Shown: in pieces, positions 35,543 to 48,100 of the stretch | Position numbering within the stretch: the first letter of the stretch is position 1 | Layout of the letters: every line of letters begins with the position of its first letter | Source of the DNA: Drosophila pseudoobscura | Taxonomy: Eukaryota; Arthropoda; Insecta; Diptera; Drosophilidae | Direction of reading: 5' to 3' | Assembly (NCBI RefSeq): GCF_009870125.1 | Contig: NC_046680.1 | Coordinates: 14,837,501-14,901,500, forward strand | DNA: 64,000 nt | Translations under genes and position numbers: made by a program | Notes under the pieces: model-generated | Database searches by the model: none | What the model was told of the DNA's origin: nothing | The model's input: the letters and a program-made list of their open reading frames with translations, nothing else

Positions 35543-38500
35543 ATGCCCATTGTGGAAAAGTATGTCATGTAAGTTCTAATAACCCTCAGTGGCGGACACA
35601 ATCAATTAATCCCGACTGTCGCTTGCAGCAAAGACTGGAAGCGCCTTTGGCAAATGGTGTCCGGCATCCACCATGAAACTCCCCGGGACATAGTGCGGGA
35701 GGAGCTGATGAGTGTGTGCAGTGAACTGCAGGCCGGCGTGCTGCAGTTCAAGCCGAAGAGTGCATCAGATGTCCAGCTGGAAGCACTTTTGAGGGATAAG
35801 AAGCAGGAGAAACTGCTGTCGTTCACAGAGCGGTTACAAGACTTGCTCAACATCGAGTCGGCACAATGCTGGGAGATATTGTGTTACTATCTCACGCAAG
35901 AGTACCGCGGCTCCGCCAGTCTGCTGACCCAGCTGATTTCCACAGAGACGTCTATGGCCAAGCTGCTGGCGGATATAGTACACTACTACTCGCTGGAACG
36001 CATGATTGTGCTGAAGATTGTGAAGAACCTGCTCGTTTTCTACAGTGTGCCCAACCACCCCTACCACAAGGAGTACCGCGAAGTAGTGGATAAGATAACG
36101 CTGAGTCGCCTGCGGGACTCGTACTTCGATCAGCTGGAGAGTCTGATCGATGAGGAGCCACCGCGAAAGCTGACGGCAGGCGAATGCTTTTACTCCACCG
36201 ACAGTCTGAAGGCCTGGTCCGAGCGCAATTCTCGCGAGACCAAAGAAGTGCTGCACATCCTCCTACTGATGACCGAGCACTTGCCGATGGGGCTGGAACA
36301 GATCAAAAGGCTCTTTTCGGTTTTCAAGCAGCACTCTTTTGGTCGCACGCACAAAAGCCTGAACGAGGGTAATGTCTTCCATCAGGAATTGAGGCGCAGT
36401 CTCATCTACTCGGAGATGGCGCTGCTTCTAAGGTGTTTGGACTTCGAGGAGCCCCGCGAAAACTGCGATATCATTGAGAAACTAGTCGGTTGCCTTGATG
36501 TAGATATAACCAGCATGTACCATCGCCAGGAGCATGGACCCTTGCTTCTGTCTTGGATGTTAATGCGTTTGAGAGGCACCAACGATGCCGATGATGCATC
36601 CAGTTTGCTTCGTTGCCGACACATTGGCAAGCGCGCCGTGGATCTTAAATGTTTTGTCGAGCTCCATTCGATTGTCACACATCCGATGTTCTCGGATGAC
36701 AGTCTTCTGTCACGAATTGTACGCAAGACCGTCTACAACCAGGTGGGGTACTTGTGCGACCTCTTCGACGGTGATGGCAGCTGTGCCCGCTACGAGGGAA
36801 TTTACACGCTGCTATACGAGCTTTTGTCGTGGCCGCAGCTGGCCAAGGATTTCTGCACTCGTGAAGGTTCGTATTCGCATTGGAGAGTTTAGATACTATT
36901 GAAATTATCCTTTTGCTTGCAGATACTGGGGCGCGCTCGCTCTACACAACTTTGTTGGAGAACTTTCCCCTGGACTTTACGAATCTGGCCAAGCTGGGAC
37001 AGGCGCTAACCAAAGGGGGACAACGGAACTATGTAAGCCATCCGTGCAGTATTTTATTTTTTTTTTAGTTTCCTAATTGTATGTGTAATAATTAGATCAA
37101 GAAACAGCTGGAGTCCTTGCCCATACTGGCGCTCATGTACGACGAGAGGGTGCACAAACTGAATGAAGTGGACACGGATGAGTTTGAATTGACGGCCGGC
37201 GTTAGTCCCTATCCGGGCATAGACTTTAACATCCCCGTGGGCACCAGCTGCGCGGCCGTACAACATCCGTCCGGCTGCTACATGCATTTCCGCACTCAAG
37301 TAAACTTTTTCGATGCCCTGCACCACGAGATGAACTGCCTGCTGAAAGAGACGGGCCATCTGCACGGCGACTTTGAGAGCAACGACCGCATTCGTCGCGT
37401 GGAGGCCGGCCTGAAATTCCTGGAGTGCGCAGTGCAGCACACCCAATCGGTTGAGGGCATCAGTGCCGAGATGGTGCATCCCACCGAGATGTGCATTGAT
37501 CTTCTGAACAAATTCAAGACCGTGCAGTGCCCCCCAGTGGGACTATTGTCCGCATGCCTCAACGTTTGTACAGCGCTGCTGCCGCTAGTGGATGAAGAGA
37601 TATTCACGCGCGTAAGCAACCTGGGCATCCTGCCCAGCATTTCTGATAGATCTGTGGAAGACTACAAGCTCTATGCTGCCGGCAGTGCCGCCTGCTTCCA
37701 GGCGCGCTTTCTTGGCTGCATCATAGACAATGTGGAGAAGAAACTCGAGCGCTACGACTTCCTGCTCTCCTACCTGGCCTTTCTGCGCACATATACGAAG
37801 CTCAAGCGCAATCGCTACATGCAGGTGGAGCTCCCTGGCCTGATCTTCGTGCTGCGCGATGTCTTTCCCCACGTGCATGCCTGGCACTTCCGGTCACATC
37901 AAGACAAGAACAAGATATACTTCGAGATTTTCAGCTACATCTGCGACATTCTCGACCTAATCAGCACCGGCAGTACTCCGAGGAGCGAGGACCGCGAGCT
38001 CCTCCTCAAAGTGTGCATCTATTCACTGCTGAATCTCGAGAACGGCATGATTCTCCTCAGGTGAGGGTTTCCTTCGATTTGACTCTTTATGAAACTTTAT
38101 TGACACGGATTTCATTTAGGTTTGTGGGCGTAGGCAACTCCTATTTGCAGAACTCCATGGAACTGGAAACGAACTGGATGCAGCAGCAGCCGCACGGCCT
38201 GACGATGCTAGTGCGTCTCTCCATGCGCATTCTAATGCAGTTGTTGCGACTGAAGGGTTCGGTGTATGGCGGCCACGAATCGCTCTCCCCGCTAGAAGCC
38301 TTGATATACACCCAGCCCAAGCAGAGGGACACGTTGCGTATCATTCCGACTGTGTGTAGTTATATGAGTAACATTTTCGACAGATGGCTGCCCATCCTGT
38401 CGTGTCGTCTGCTGAAGCGCATTGCCTTGGAGTTTAACATGTCGCTGCTGGCTTGTCTCGACATGGAGCCCGACCAGATCAGGCTGACCTTTATACAGAA

Positions 38501-41500
38501 GCTGCCGGACGAGCTGGAGAGCGATTCGATCAAAATAGCCATTCTGGAGCTGGTGGATGCCTGCATTGCAAAGCAGCCGGGCGTGACCGAGGCATTTTTC
38601 AAAGTCAACTACGGCCAGGACAAGTGCTCGCGCTCGTTTTTCGGCAAGGAGTGTCAGCCGACCATTGGCGAGAGCATTGTCACGTACATGAAGGAGTTCC
38701 TCGATGCACTCGAGCAGGAGCCACTCACCATACAACAGGCGCTCCCCAGAAAGATCATGAACATCTTCCACTCACTGTGGAAGCACAACCTCCAGATGCT
38801 GGTCAATGATTTGCTGAAGGAGTCGAAATTCTGGCAAAGGCTCTGCTCGCCGCTGCTCTGCCAATTCGAGCCGAATATCCGCGTCTACACCCAGATCCTC
38901 AACATTGTGTCCATCGAAGTCTACACGTGCAACGGAGAGAATGCCGCTCTCAAAGACGTGCTGACCAAGTTCTTTGAGATCAAACACTTCGGAGAGTGGC
39001 TCAACTATGTATTCGACATACCCAAGGCTCCCGCCGTTGCCAACTCGAGCTCCGATGAGCTGCCTGATTGGATTTGCTGCCTGCAGTCGTTCAAGGATCT
39101 GATTATCATAATGCTGAAAAAGCAGCCAAAGCTCATGAGCATCCCGGAGCCACAATTCAAGCTGATGGCCAAAAAGTGCCTGGCCGTGTTGGTCGATCGT
39201 TCGCACTATCTGGAGGACATGCGTCCGTTTATAATGCTCGCAGAGCTGTATGTCTTCATTCTTCTGAAGCTGAACCACTCGTACACGAACAGTGACAAGG
39301 AGGACCGGGAGCTGATGGAGCATTTGCTGCAGCTGATGAGCCGCATCTGCTCCTGCTATGAAGACCTGCACGTGCGTGCCAAGGAGGCCTGTCTGGCCAT
39401 CATCATTAAGAGCGCCCATCTCTACACGAGTCTGCTCATCCACGATTCGGCCATATCCCTGAGTTTCCTCAACTCTGTGGTCAGCATCATCTGTACCGAG
39501 TTGCAAAGCATGGAGAACTCGGTCAATCTGGACAGGAGGCAGTCGGTGGAAAATACGGACAGCACCGACAGCACCACCAACTCTTTGATTCTGTGCCTCA
39601 ATCTGCTCAAGACCGTGGCCACTATATTCAACAGCGAAGGACCCGGAAACTGGGACCTGCCCTTTGTGTCCGTCCGGCTATTTCAACGCCTTCTGCGCTG
39701 CATCGCCCACACTCTGCCGCTGCACAACAAACAAGTGCTCACCGTCCACCTGCTGGACGTCCTCATAGTGTTCGCGAAGAGCCACTGCTCCGTGGAGTTT
39801 CTGCACTGCGATATCGGCGAATACTTGTGGCTTAGCCTTCAGCCGCCGCCCGAACTCGTCCAGGCCAAATACGAGTTCAACAAGCCCAAGGCTGATGCGG
39901 ATCGCTGGACCCCGGAGCATTGGTGGCCCGTTTATGCCCGGGGCATTGAGCTCGTAAACATCATCTACGAAAAACATAAGGGTTGCTTCCTGAAAAATGC
40001 CCTTCAATTTGTGGACATACACGAGGTCTATCTGGTGGACGCCATGCTGCTGAGCAAGCAGTCGCTGGAGCCGGCTGCCATGCAGCTGATCAAGGCCGTC
40101 GTTTCACTGGTGGCCAGCCTGACGGAGCACCACATGGAATGGGCGCAGCAAAACAAAACGTCCCTTATGAATATAATGGTAAGAGAGTCGCATTGAAAGT
40201 CATTCAGTAAATAATTTGACCAATTTTCTCTGTCCGTAGCGTGCGATGCAAACCCTGCTGTGCCACGTATCCACGCTGTTCCACCAACAGCGCAATCTGA
40301 AGTGTCTCCTGGCAGGGAGACACTGCCAACTGGAGATCCTACGCAGCACCGCGGCTATTGTAATTGATGATGACCTCATTGCCGCCTGTAACGAGTGAGT
40401 TGTGATTGTTTGTAGTTGTGGCCCCGGATTTGGCTAATAAATATATATTTTTTTGCACACGAATAGCCTTACAGACATCATCATCTACTGTACAAAGTCG
40501 CTGCTCGAATTTAGCCCCGATTTGATGGAACTAATCTGCTCCAGTGTCTACGAGCCGAGCAAATGGTCACCGCTACTCGACGTGAAGTTCGGAGCTCCTA
40601 AGATGAGCGAACAAAATATAACGCTAACCTTTACCATGATCCTGAATATGGTCAGCATTTACGTGAAGGCCCTGAATATGGTATGCTGCCCGTGTACTTA
40701 TTACGAATAGATCAATAATCTATTCTGAATCCACAGCAAAATCATGGCTTCAGCGAGGTGCCCCTCAACACCCTGCCCAATGTCAGCCAGGATGGGGATG
40801 GTGGGGAGGTTGCAGACAACGAAAGCGCATCACTACTCCAGACCAACCGAACCTTCTCCAAGACAATATCGAGCACCTCGATTGTATCCGTCAGTTGTCC
40901 CGCCAGCGAGCTGCTCTCGAACATGGATAGCCAACTGTGCCTGCTGGCACTGGAGCACTTGCTCATGTTCGTGGCGTCGCAGGGCATTTACATAATTCGG
41001 TCCACAAATCTGGAGCCGCGCTGGAAACAGATTGTGCGGCGAGACATCAATAGCGATCTTCTCTGCTTCCATGAGTTCGTGCGTCGCAAGGTGATCGCAG
41101 ACAATCGCGACTCCCGTTCCCCCTGGCTGCGCCGCAAGCACGGGCTATTCAAGCTAAATTTTCTGGATCCGACTCGGAGCTCCAGCTCCCCCAGCAGCCG
41201 CAGCACCGATGTAGTCCGTCGCACCAACACCGCCCCTACCAACGAGCTGCGGGTGAATGTAGTGCGACGGCTGCATCTACAGCAGCAGCATCGCACTCCG
41301 GCTGCTGGCACGAATAACTTTGACATGACGCGCGACCTAAGCCCAATAGGAGCGGAGCACGGTCCGCCCGCCGCCCAGCACATGGCCACCTCGTCCACAC
41401 CCCGCTCCAATGATCCGGCAGGTGACTTGGGCAGCAGAAAGCGCCTGTATCCGGGTGACAACTACGTGTTGGATGATCTTGCCGCTATAGAAGTGCAGTA

Positions 41501-41615
41501 CTTTCCCCCTCCGATGGAGCCCGGCTTCTGTGAGCAGTCCCAGGTGCAGCTGGTTGAGGAGGACTACCTCAAGCTGATGTCGCTGCTCTTCGTTGTGATA
41601 CCGAGCAGTGAATGA
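35543..41615 (+). CDS. Nup188: Nucleoporin Nup188
   Basis: Eight exons: 35543-35568, 35629-36866, 36923-37032, 37096-38060, 38120-40178, 40240-40394, 40467-40680 and 40737-41615. Total 5646 nt, 1881 residues, in frame throughout with GT/AG introns of 54-72 nt. The length and all-helical, leucine-rich text fit the Nup188 branch of the Nup188/Nup205 inner-ring scaffold nucleoporins (Nup205 is longer). Near the N-terminus, CWEILCYYLTQEYRGSASLL resembles the conserved cysteine-to-YRG segment of animal Nup188. In the nuclear pore this protein joins Nup93 in the inner ring. The C-terminal 150 residues are partly disordered (SSSSPSSRSTDVVRR and a Gln/His run) before a closing helix. Exon 1 carries only 8.7 codons. 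AATAAA is at 41658-41663. Promoter: TATA-less with a Motif 1 site. Confidence 0.96.
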
Positions 41616-42196
41616 TCCATCTTTCCTCCTGTTTCTCGAGCATTTGCAGATAATTTTAATAAAGTTTCCACACATGCATACATTTCACACTAGTATGCGA
41701 GTGACGTCATGGACATGAGAAATGCCTAACCTAGACGAGCCCCCAGGCAACGTCATCGACGAACGAGCACGTGCTAACAGACAGAAAGAGAGAGAGAGAG
41801 CGCGCTGGAAATGCCACCCAGGCCGTGTACCTCTCTTGTTAATGGCTCTCGTTCCCGGTTAGAGTTCTCTCTTTTCCGCTTGCTCACAGCCCAAAGAAGT
41901 GGCTACCTCTGCTGCCGCTGTCGCTGCTTCTGCTGTTGCCGGTGGCAGCAGCAGACTGAGGCTGATTATAAGTTTTTTTCTGCCAACTGCCGCTGTTGCT
42001 GTTTGGCTTTTTAGTACCTTTCGAGTCGCCCCAAGAGAAAGAACGCATGTGCAGAAGCGGACACGCACAGAGCATAGCAGATTAGCCAGAAATACGCGTT
42101 CGAAAGGTTTATAGACTCCAGCCCCGCCACCGTTGAGGCTGATTGACTTGGCATTGAGAAAGTGCATACAAAACAGAGGAATAAGTGCTTGTGATA
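41616..42196. other. Nup188-Gls intergenic region with Gls upstream promoter
   Basis: After the Nup188 poly(A) signal come GA-rich (41787-41799) and CT/GCTG-rich tracts and then sequence resembling a 5' untranslated region up to the ATG at 42197. No TATA box is seen, so the first Gls promoter is probably a dispersed, TATA-less start around 41.8-42.1 kb. An ATG at 41811 opens a 67-codon frame that would be an upstream ORF if transcription begins before it. Confidence 0.5.
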
Positions 42197-45100
42197 ATGT
42201 TCAAAGGTGTTCCCGCTCTAGCAAGCCAGAATCTTCGCTTCCTGAGGAGCCACACGGAGCAGGCAGCCACCGCTGGCCTGGGCCTGGGCCTGGCGAAACG
42301 CTCAAAGGCATCGTCTGTGGAACTGGCCGCGGCAGAACCGACTGATGTCCACTCTCCTGGGGAGTCGAACCTGCTGAATCGCGTCAAGTTTGGCCATACG
42401 GGCCAGCAAGTGAAGCAGAAAATAACTACTGAGGTGAGTCCGAGGTGTGAGCGAACGGCACAGCTGACCAGAAAATCTGGGGGATGATGCAAGTGTCTCG
42501 TCTCGCACATTTGGGACAGGCCATGAATCGCGTTCCTATTGATTTTTACATGTGATAGCTCGAGTGAATCTGCACCGCACCACAATCAAATCCCAAGAAA
42601 CCCCTAGGTGCGCACTTTCCCAGCAGAAAAGCAAACAATTTGCACACATCCGAAAATAGATTTTTGGAAATTCAACAAGAATACAGTACGGTATGGTTCG
42701 CCAGAAATCGCCCAGATGTATTACGAGCATGGCATGGACTCTGCTCTGACTCTGACAACGTCGTATTCCTGGTAGCCGGCAATAAAGATAGGGCCCTGTC
42801 GCCGGGATTTAGTTTAATTAGATAACCGTGAACCACACACCGCACCGTGATTGGCGCAATCCCTCCGCTAGATAAAAAGACCAGCCCATTCACCCGCACT
42901 CCCACAATGATAGCTTTTTGTATCTCTTGGTATCTTATCACATGAGTAGCAGACGGTCTGGACAAAAAAAAATTGTGAAATTATCGTGACGATTTTTGAT
43001 TGGGCGCTAATCAGGTGCAAATCAAGTGACTCACAGAGACTACTGGTCCTTCCTTCCTTCCTTCTCGATTCATTCATTCATTCAGCAACCAGTTCTCTCT
43101 CACATGTGGAGCACCAAACAGTTTGGAGTTGTCAACAGAGCAATTAAAATGTCAGACGCCAGACGGCGGGCCGGCCCCAGCCGCTGACCGAGACATTGAA
43201 ACTGATTGGGAATAATCGTGGTCGCAGGAAATCTGCTCTAAATTAATCTTTCACGCTCGTAATCGGAAATCTTGGGTACACGCCACATGAATCACATATT
43301 CCATTCCCCCCACAGAATCTGAGCATGTCAAAATCACGCGAAAGTGTCACCCAAAAATAATTTGAATAAACGTGAGCGTAGCATAGCAACCGAACAATAA
43401 ACAGTTTGGAACGGTATAGACGATATTCGGACTTTAGAATACCTGCTGGTCGGAATTATCTTTTGTACTCTTCGGGCAAAATGATACTGAGAAGCAGCAG
43501 GTGCAACAACTACATTCACAATGACAGGATAAGACGTGAAATCAATGGCTATATAACCTGAGATATATTATACGTTTTCTGGCTGTAAAACCTATACGAT
43601 TTGGATAATTTCCGGTAGATCGGTTTATAAAAGCTAAAGCCAAACCCCTGCCAAATGAGATACAAGTATAAAATATATGTGTATTATAAAGATTACTGGG
43701 TATACTATAAACCATAAGATCGCTCACAGTCCCATCGCTAGCCTCTCACGAGCGGACGCCGAAATGGTTTTTGTGGTTGTTTCGACGTGTCGTTGCCATG
43801 GAAGAAATGAACACACACATCGAAACGCACATATAATTTAGAATTTTCGCGTATATATTAAATATTCAGCTGACACAACAACAAAGAACCAAGCCCCTTC
43901 ACCACTCACATGTGGTTTCTTTTAATGAGAGCAGTGCTTTGGACGAGTAATTTCTCAAATTTTCCCAAAATTTCCTCTCTCTTGTTTGTCTCTTTTGGCG
44001 CCTGAGTACTTCCGTGCAAATTGTGCGTCAAATATTTCGTCAACCGTCAACGAATTTCATATGGAAAGGTGTCAGTCAGGTACGTCCCACGCCAAGGTGC
44101 CGCCGGGCCTCCTCATCTGTCTCTGGGTTCTCTGGTTCTGGTTGAAGCACTTGACAAAAACTTGTTTGCGAATTTCTGTATTATACTCGTATTTGTTATA
44201 TTTATATACTGCATTTGCTGTATTTTTTGTTATGGCAGATATTCGTGTTCACATGACTTTCTTTTCGATCAATATGTATTTAATAAAATTCACATAGCAA
44301 GTGCGAAAACATCTGAACATCAAGAAACGATTTGGCATACGAATAATGCAGGAAATACCCTTTTGGGATTTTGACAGAATCTGAAAGAATCATTTCTATT
44401 GGGAATAGAAAGCGTAGCAATGGGTTGATTTAATTTATATTTATATCGAAAAGAAAAAATATTGGAATCAATTTAATCAACGAATTGCCCCTAAGAAGTC
44501 GAAGAAGCGGAAGCGTCGTCTGTTTCGCTGATGTCATACGGGTTGGGGTTGGGTTGGGTAAGCCAATATCATTAGTAGGAAGTATTTAGTTGGGAATAAA
44601 ATATTGACCAACATAATGAGAGTGTAGGTAAAGCACTTGGCTAGTAGGCCTGGAACTTTAACCAAACAAATTATCAAATAAATTAAATGTAAAGCTGAGA
44701 AGTAAGCAGCTAATTAAATCTATGAGGACAGCAAGGAAATATGCGTATGATATGCTCTAAAGGTGTCCTTGCAAGAAGTTTTATTACAATTACACAAGCA
44801 AAGGTACTTGGCATATAATCCGAGACTATATAAGGTTCTGGCTTATGAGGTCTGTCCCGTATTCTCTGCTCGACTTAGTAGCGGAGTACACTAAAAATTG
44901 GACTTAACTTAAATATGTTTGTACGTGTCGTATAATTCGCAATAGCTAGGAGTACGTGACTCGGGGACATTCCTATTCAAACCCCGAACTGAACCGAAAC
45001 ACACTCTAACCCAAATGAAATGTGTAGTAATATATTTTCTTTTTGGTTTTCAGAAGAAACTGCGTGCTCCGCCGCTTATGAATCTGGTGTTTGCCAACCG

Positions 45101-48100
45101 CAAGCTATCCTTCTACGACACCAGCTCCGGACGCAACGAGGAGAATGCGAAACTGTAAGTAATCAGCCGCTTCGAGTGCATCACTTGCCACTTATCACAC
45201 CACCACACCTGCTACACCTGCCACACTCCACGCCAAAGCACCCTGCCGAATGCATTCACTCAGTAACGGTTAGAATCGCAAAATATTTGCATCACTCATT
45301 CGCACTTGCTCTGCTCTGGTTGCTGGTTGCTGGCTGCTGGCTGCTCTGGACTGCTGTTCCTTCTCCTACTCCTGTCCATGCCACGTGGCTCAAATGAGTT
45401 GCGTCCACAGACAGTCGGAGCTAGCGATTCTGGGGTACCAGGCCGGATGCCACAGTCCCCTAGTTGGTTGCCATTTATAGAACACACTGCAATTGGCATT
45501 GCTATTCATAGATGGCCAAATATTGTTTTGAAAACTGCAGCCAAAACAGTTTACAGATTCAATTAGCAGCAAGAGCAAAAGTCCAAAGAAATGCCCTCTG
45601 TTGTGCAATAATATGTTTTGATTGCATTTCGTAATTATTTTGTGGGAATCTGCAGGCACGCGTAGGTTCTCGTACTTTTTTGGAGGTGCCCTGCCCTTTG
45701 TTTAATGTAGAATATTCGGGGATAGTTACGAGAGCAGAGCTCCGAATCTGGCGCGCTAATTGCCGGCAATCTCGTGCGCATAAAAATAAATTAACATACG
45801 TTTATTAAACGAAGATAAAAATCGAAATTCGCTCAACTCTTTGGCATCCATGTGTATGTATCATATGTATCATGTTGGTGTAGACTTTGGCGTTGCCCGA
45901 ACTATAAAACCATTGCCCGGTCGCCGGTCGCGCTCATTTCGTGAGTGACGGGCCACAAGTTTGTACAGAGAGCAGGAATCGAATCGTCGTATCCGAACGG
46001 ACAACACAGACGCACACAGATGAGCATGGGCGATCGCAGTTGGAGCCTGTTGCAGTATGCAACGGAGCAGGCGCCAATCCCGATGGACGGCTACACCGCC
46101 GAGGAGGCGGCCCAGTTCAAGGACGTCATCCGTCAGAGAATAGTGGATGATCTTAAGTCGATGACTGGCGAGGAGCTGATCGAACTGGTCAAGGAGAACG
46201 CCGCCAAAGTGGTGGAGGAAAAGGCAGAGACACAGGCGGCTACCCCGACTCCCGTTGATGGGGCGAAACGCATCCAGGACGATGCGGATCTGATCGATGC
46301 GGGCATCATAGCCGAAATGGTGGCCGGACTGTGCACCAAGAGCCAAAAGGAGACCTTTGTCAAGGTGATAACGAAGTACATCAGGTAAATGTGACTCACC
46401 TGAGATGTGCCCACCACCAGCACCATCGCCCCCGTCATCTTTGGGCCTTATCAGCACGACGGAGGCGGCTCAAGGGTTCCTCCGCGTCATGTCCTCTTAT
46501 CGTTCCGGCGTGCCCATAGACTCGTACCATGCGTGTGTACACACAGAGTCGGGCAGACAAACCCTAGAGCCATTATAATGCCATAAATGCTATAAAACAC
46601 ACATCTATATGTAGGCAAAAATGTCTATATCTATATATATATACAGATATAGAAAAAGGAGTTAATTAATTTATTTTATTGGCAATAACATGATTTAGAA
46701 ATTAGCACCTCGCTGCTCGCTCGACTCTATGTGGTGTGCCCCCTGCTCTGTTCCAACCTCCTGCTCCCTTGCACCGCCTCTCCATCTAAGTGCTCTACAG
46801 ACCCAACAAAAGTCACACATTTCGATAATGTATAAAATGCCGGCGCGCTTACAGTTGTTCCCATTAAACTTGCAACAGTTCAGCGCTCGAGTCAAGGCGA
46901 AGCGGGTTCCAGCGATCCACAGATCCACAAGAAGATAGCTACTCTCCAGATACGTAATAACAGGTATACGTCAGCATGGTGAAGAGCAAGGAAGTGGCTG
47001 AAGTGCTCCAGGAGCTGAAGCGCCAGAGCGAGGACGGGGAGGCCAGCAAGGAGCGCGAGGAGACGTACAGGCGAGGCAAAGAGCAGGAAACCACAGAGAC
47101 GGCGGCCATCATCGAAGAGATTATCGAGGGCATCTCCCTGCAGAATCGTCGCGGCACAATTGTCCGTACAATTTCCGCCATAATAAGGTAAAAATAGAGG
47201 CGGCCCCGAGGACAGAGCCAGGGCCAGAACAAGAGCACGACCAGGGACGCGAAAGGTTGTAATTTATGTACATAGTTGTCGAGTGGATCATAAAAATAGA
47301 TTGTGCAAGCAAAAACACACCCCCCCCCTCCAATCTACAACACACCCCCTGACACGAACAATCGAAAATTGCGTTGATTGACGCTCATTACAAACATATG
47401 GAAATCTATTCTATCTGTATCTCTATAACGATTACACTCTGATCATCCTGTTTCACTCTTTTAGCAATCAGCGACGCCACTATTCGATGCGGCCGTGAGT
47501 AATCAAGTTTATTGCGTTACTTCTCCTCCTTCCCCTCCTCCTCCACTGTAGTATTTGACTTAGATTTGACTCCATCCCATCCCGTGCGATCCTCCCAGTC
47601 AAAGCCCTGACCCCGACGATCGCTCAATCAAGCGCAACTCGACCAAATTGAAGTTGATTGAAAGTCTGCAGAAAATATTAATTTCCTTGAATTGACAGTT
47701 CCAAAAATTAATCAATTACCCATGAAAAAAACATTGGCAAAAATCTATAAATACTCCCTACTGGATTCGTGTAGTTTTCGACCAGACCAGCATGTTGCTG
47801 CAATGGATGTCTGTCTGTGGGAAAATTAGCACCTGGCTTCCAGCGCCACAGCAGATTGAATCTGATGTTGTCCCTAAACGCAGTACTCGTAGGGTATATG
47901 CATCGGTTCGTCTGGGTCTAGGAATACCCCAGAACCCAGTGATTTTTAATCCAATCCAAAGTATTGGGTATCTTAAAGTCGGATTCCTCGACTATAGTCA
48001 TCTTTTCGGTTTTTTTTGTGCTGGAATTTTACTTTGCTTTTCGACATACGCATGCTAAAAGTCGGAGATCCGTGGTCGCCCGTGTGTGGGGAGGGTTCGA

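Noticed and set aside
41811-42014. 67-codon ATG frame upstream of Gls
   Set aside because: Possible upstream ORF only if transcription starts before 41811, which is not established; the text is compositionally driven (Cys/Arg from GCTG runs).
44490-44530. Lys/Arg-rich frame ending PKKSKKRKRRLFR
   Set aside because: Resembles a basic C-terminus, but it is about 25 codons long in an intron, with no acceptor signal and no partner exon.
47188-47464. Extension of Gls exon C past the donor at 47188
   Set aside because: The frame hits TAA at 47189-47191 right after the donor, so the exon must end at 47187.
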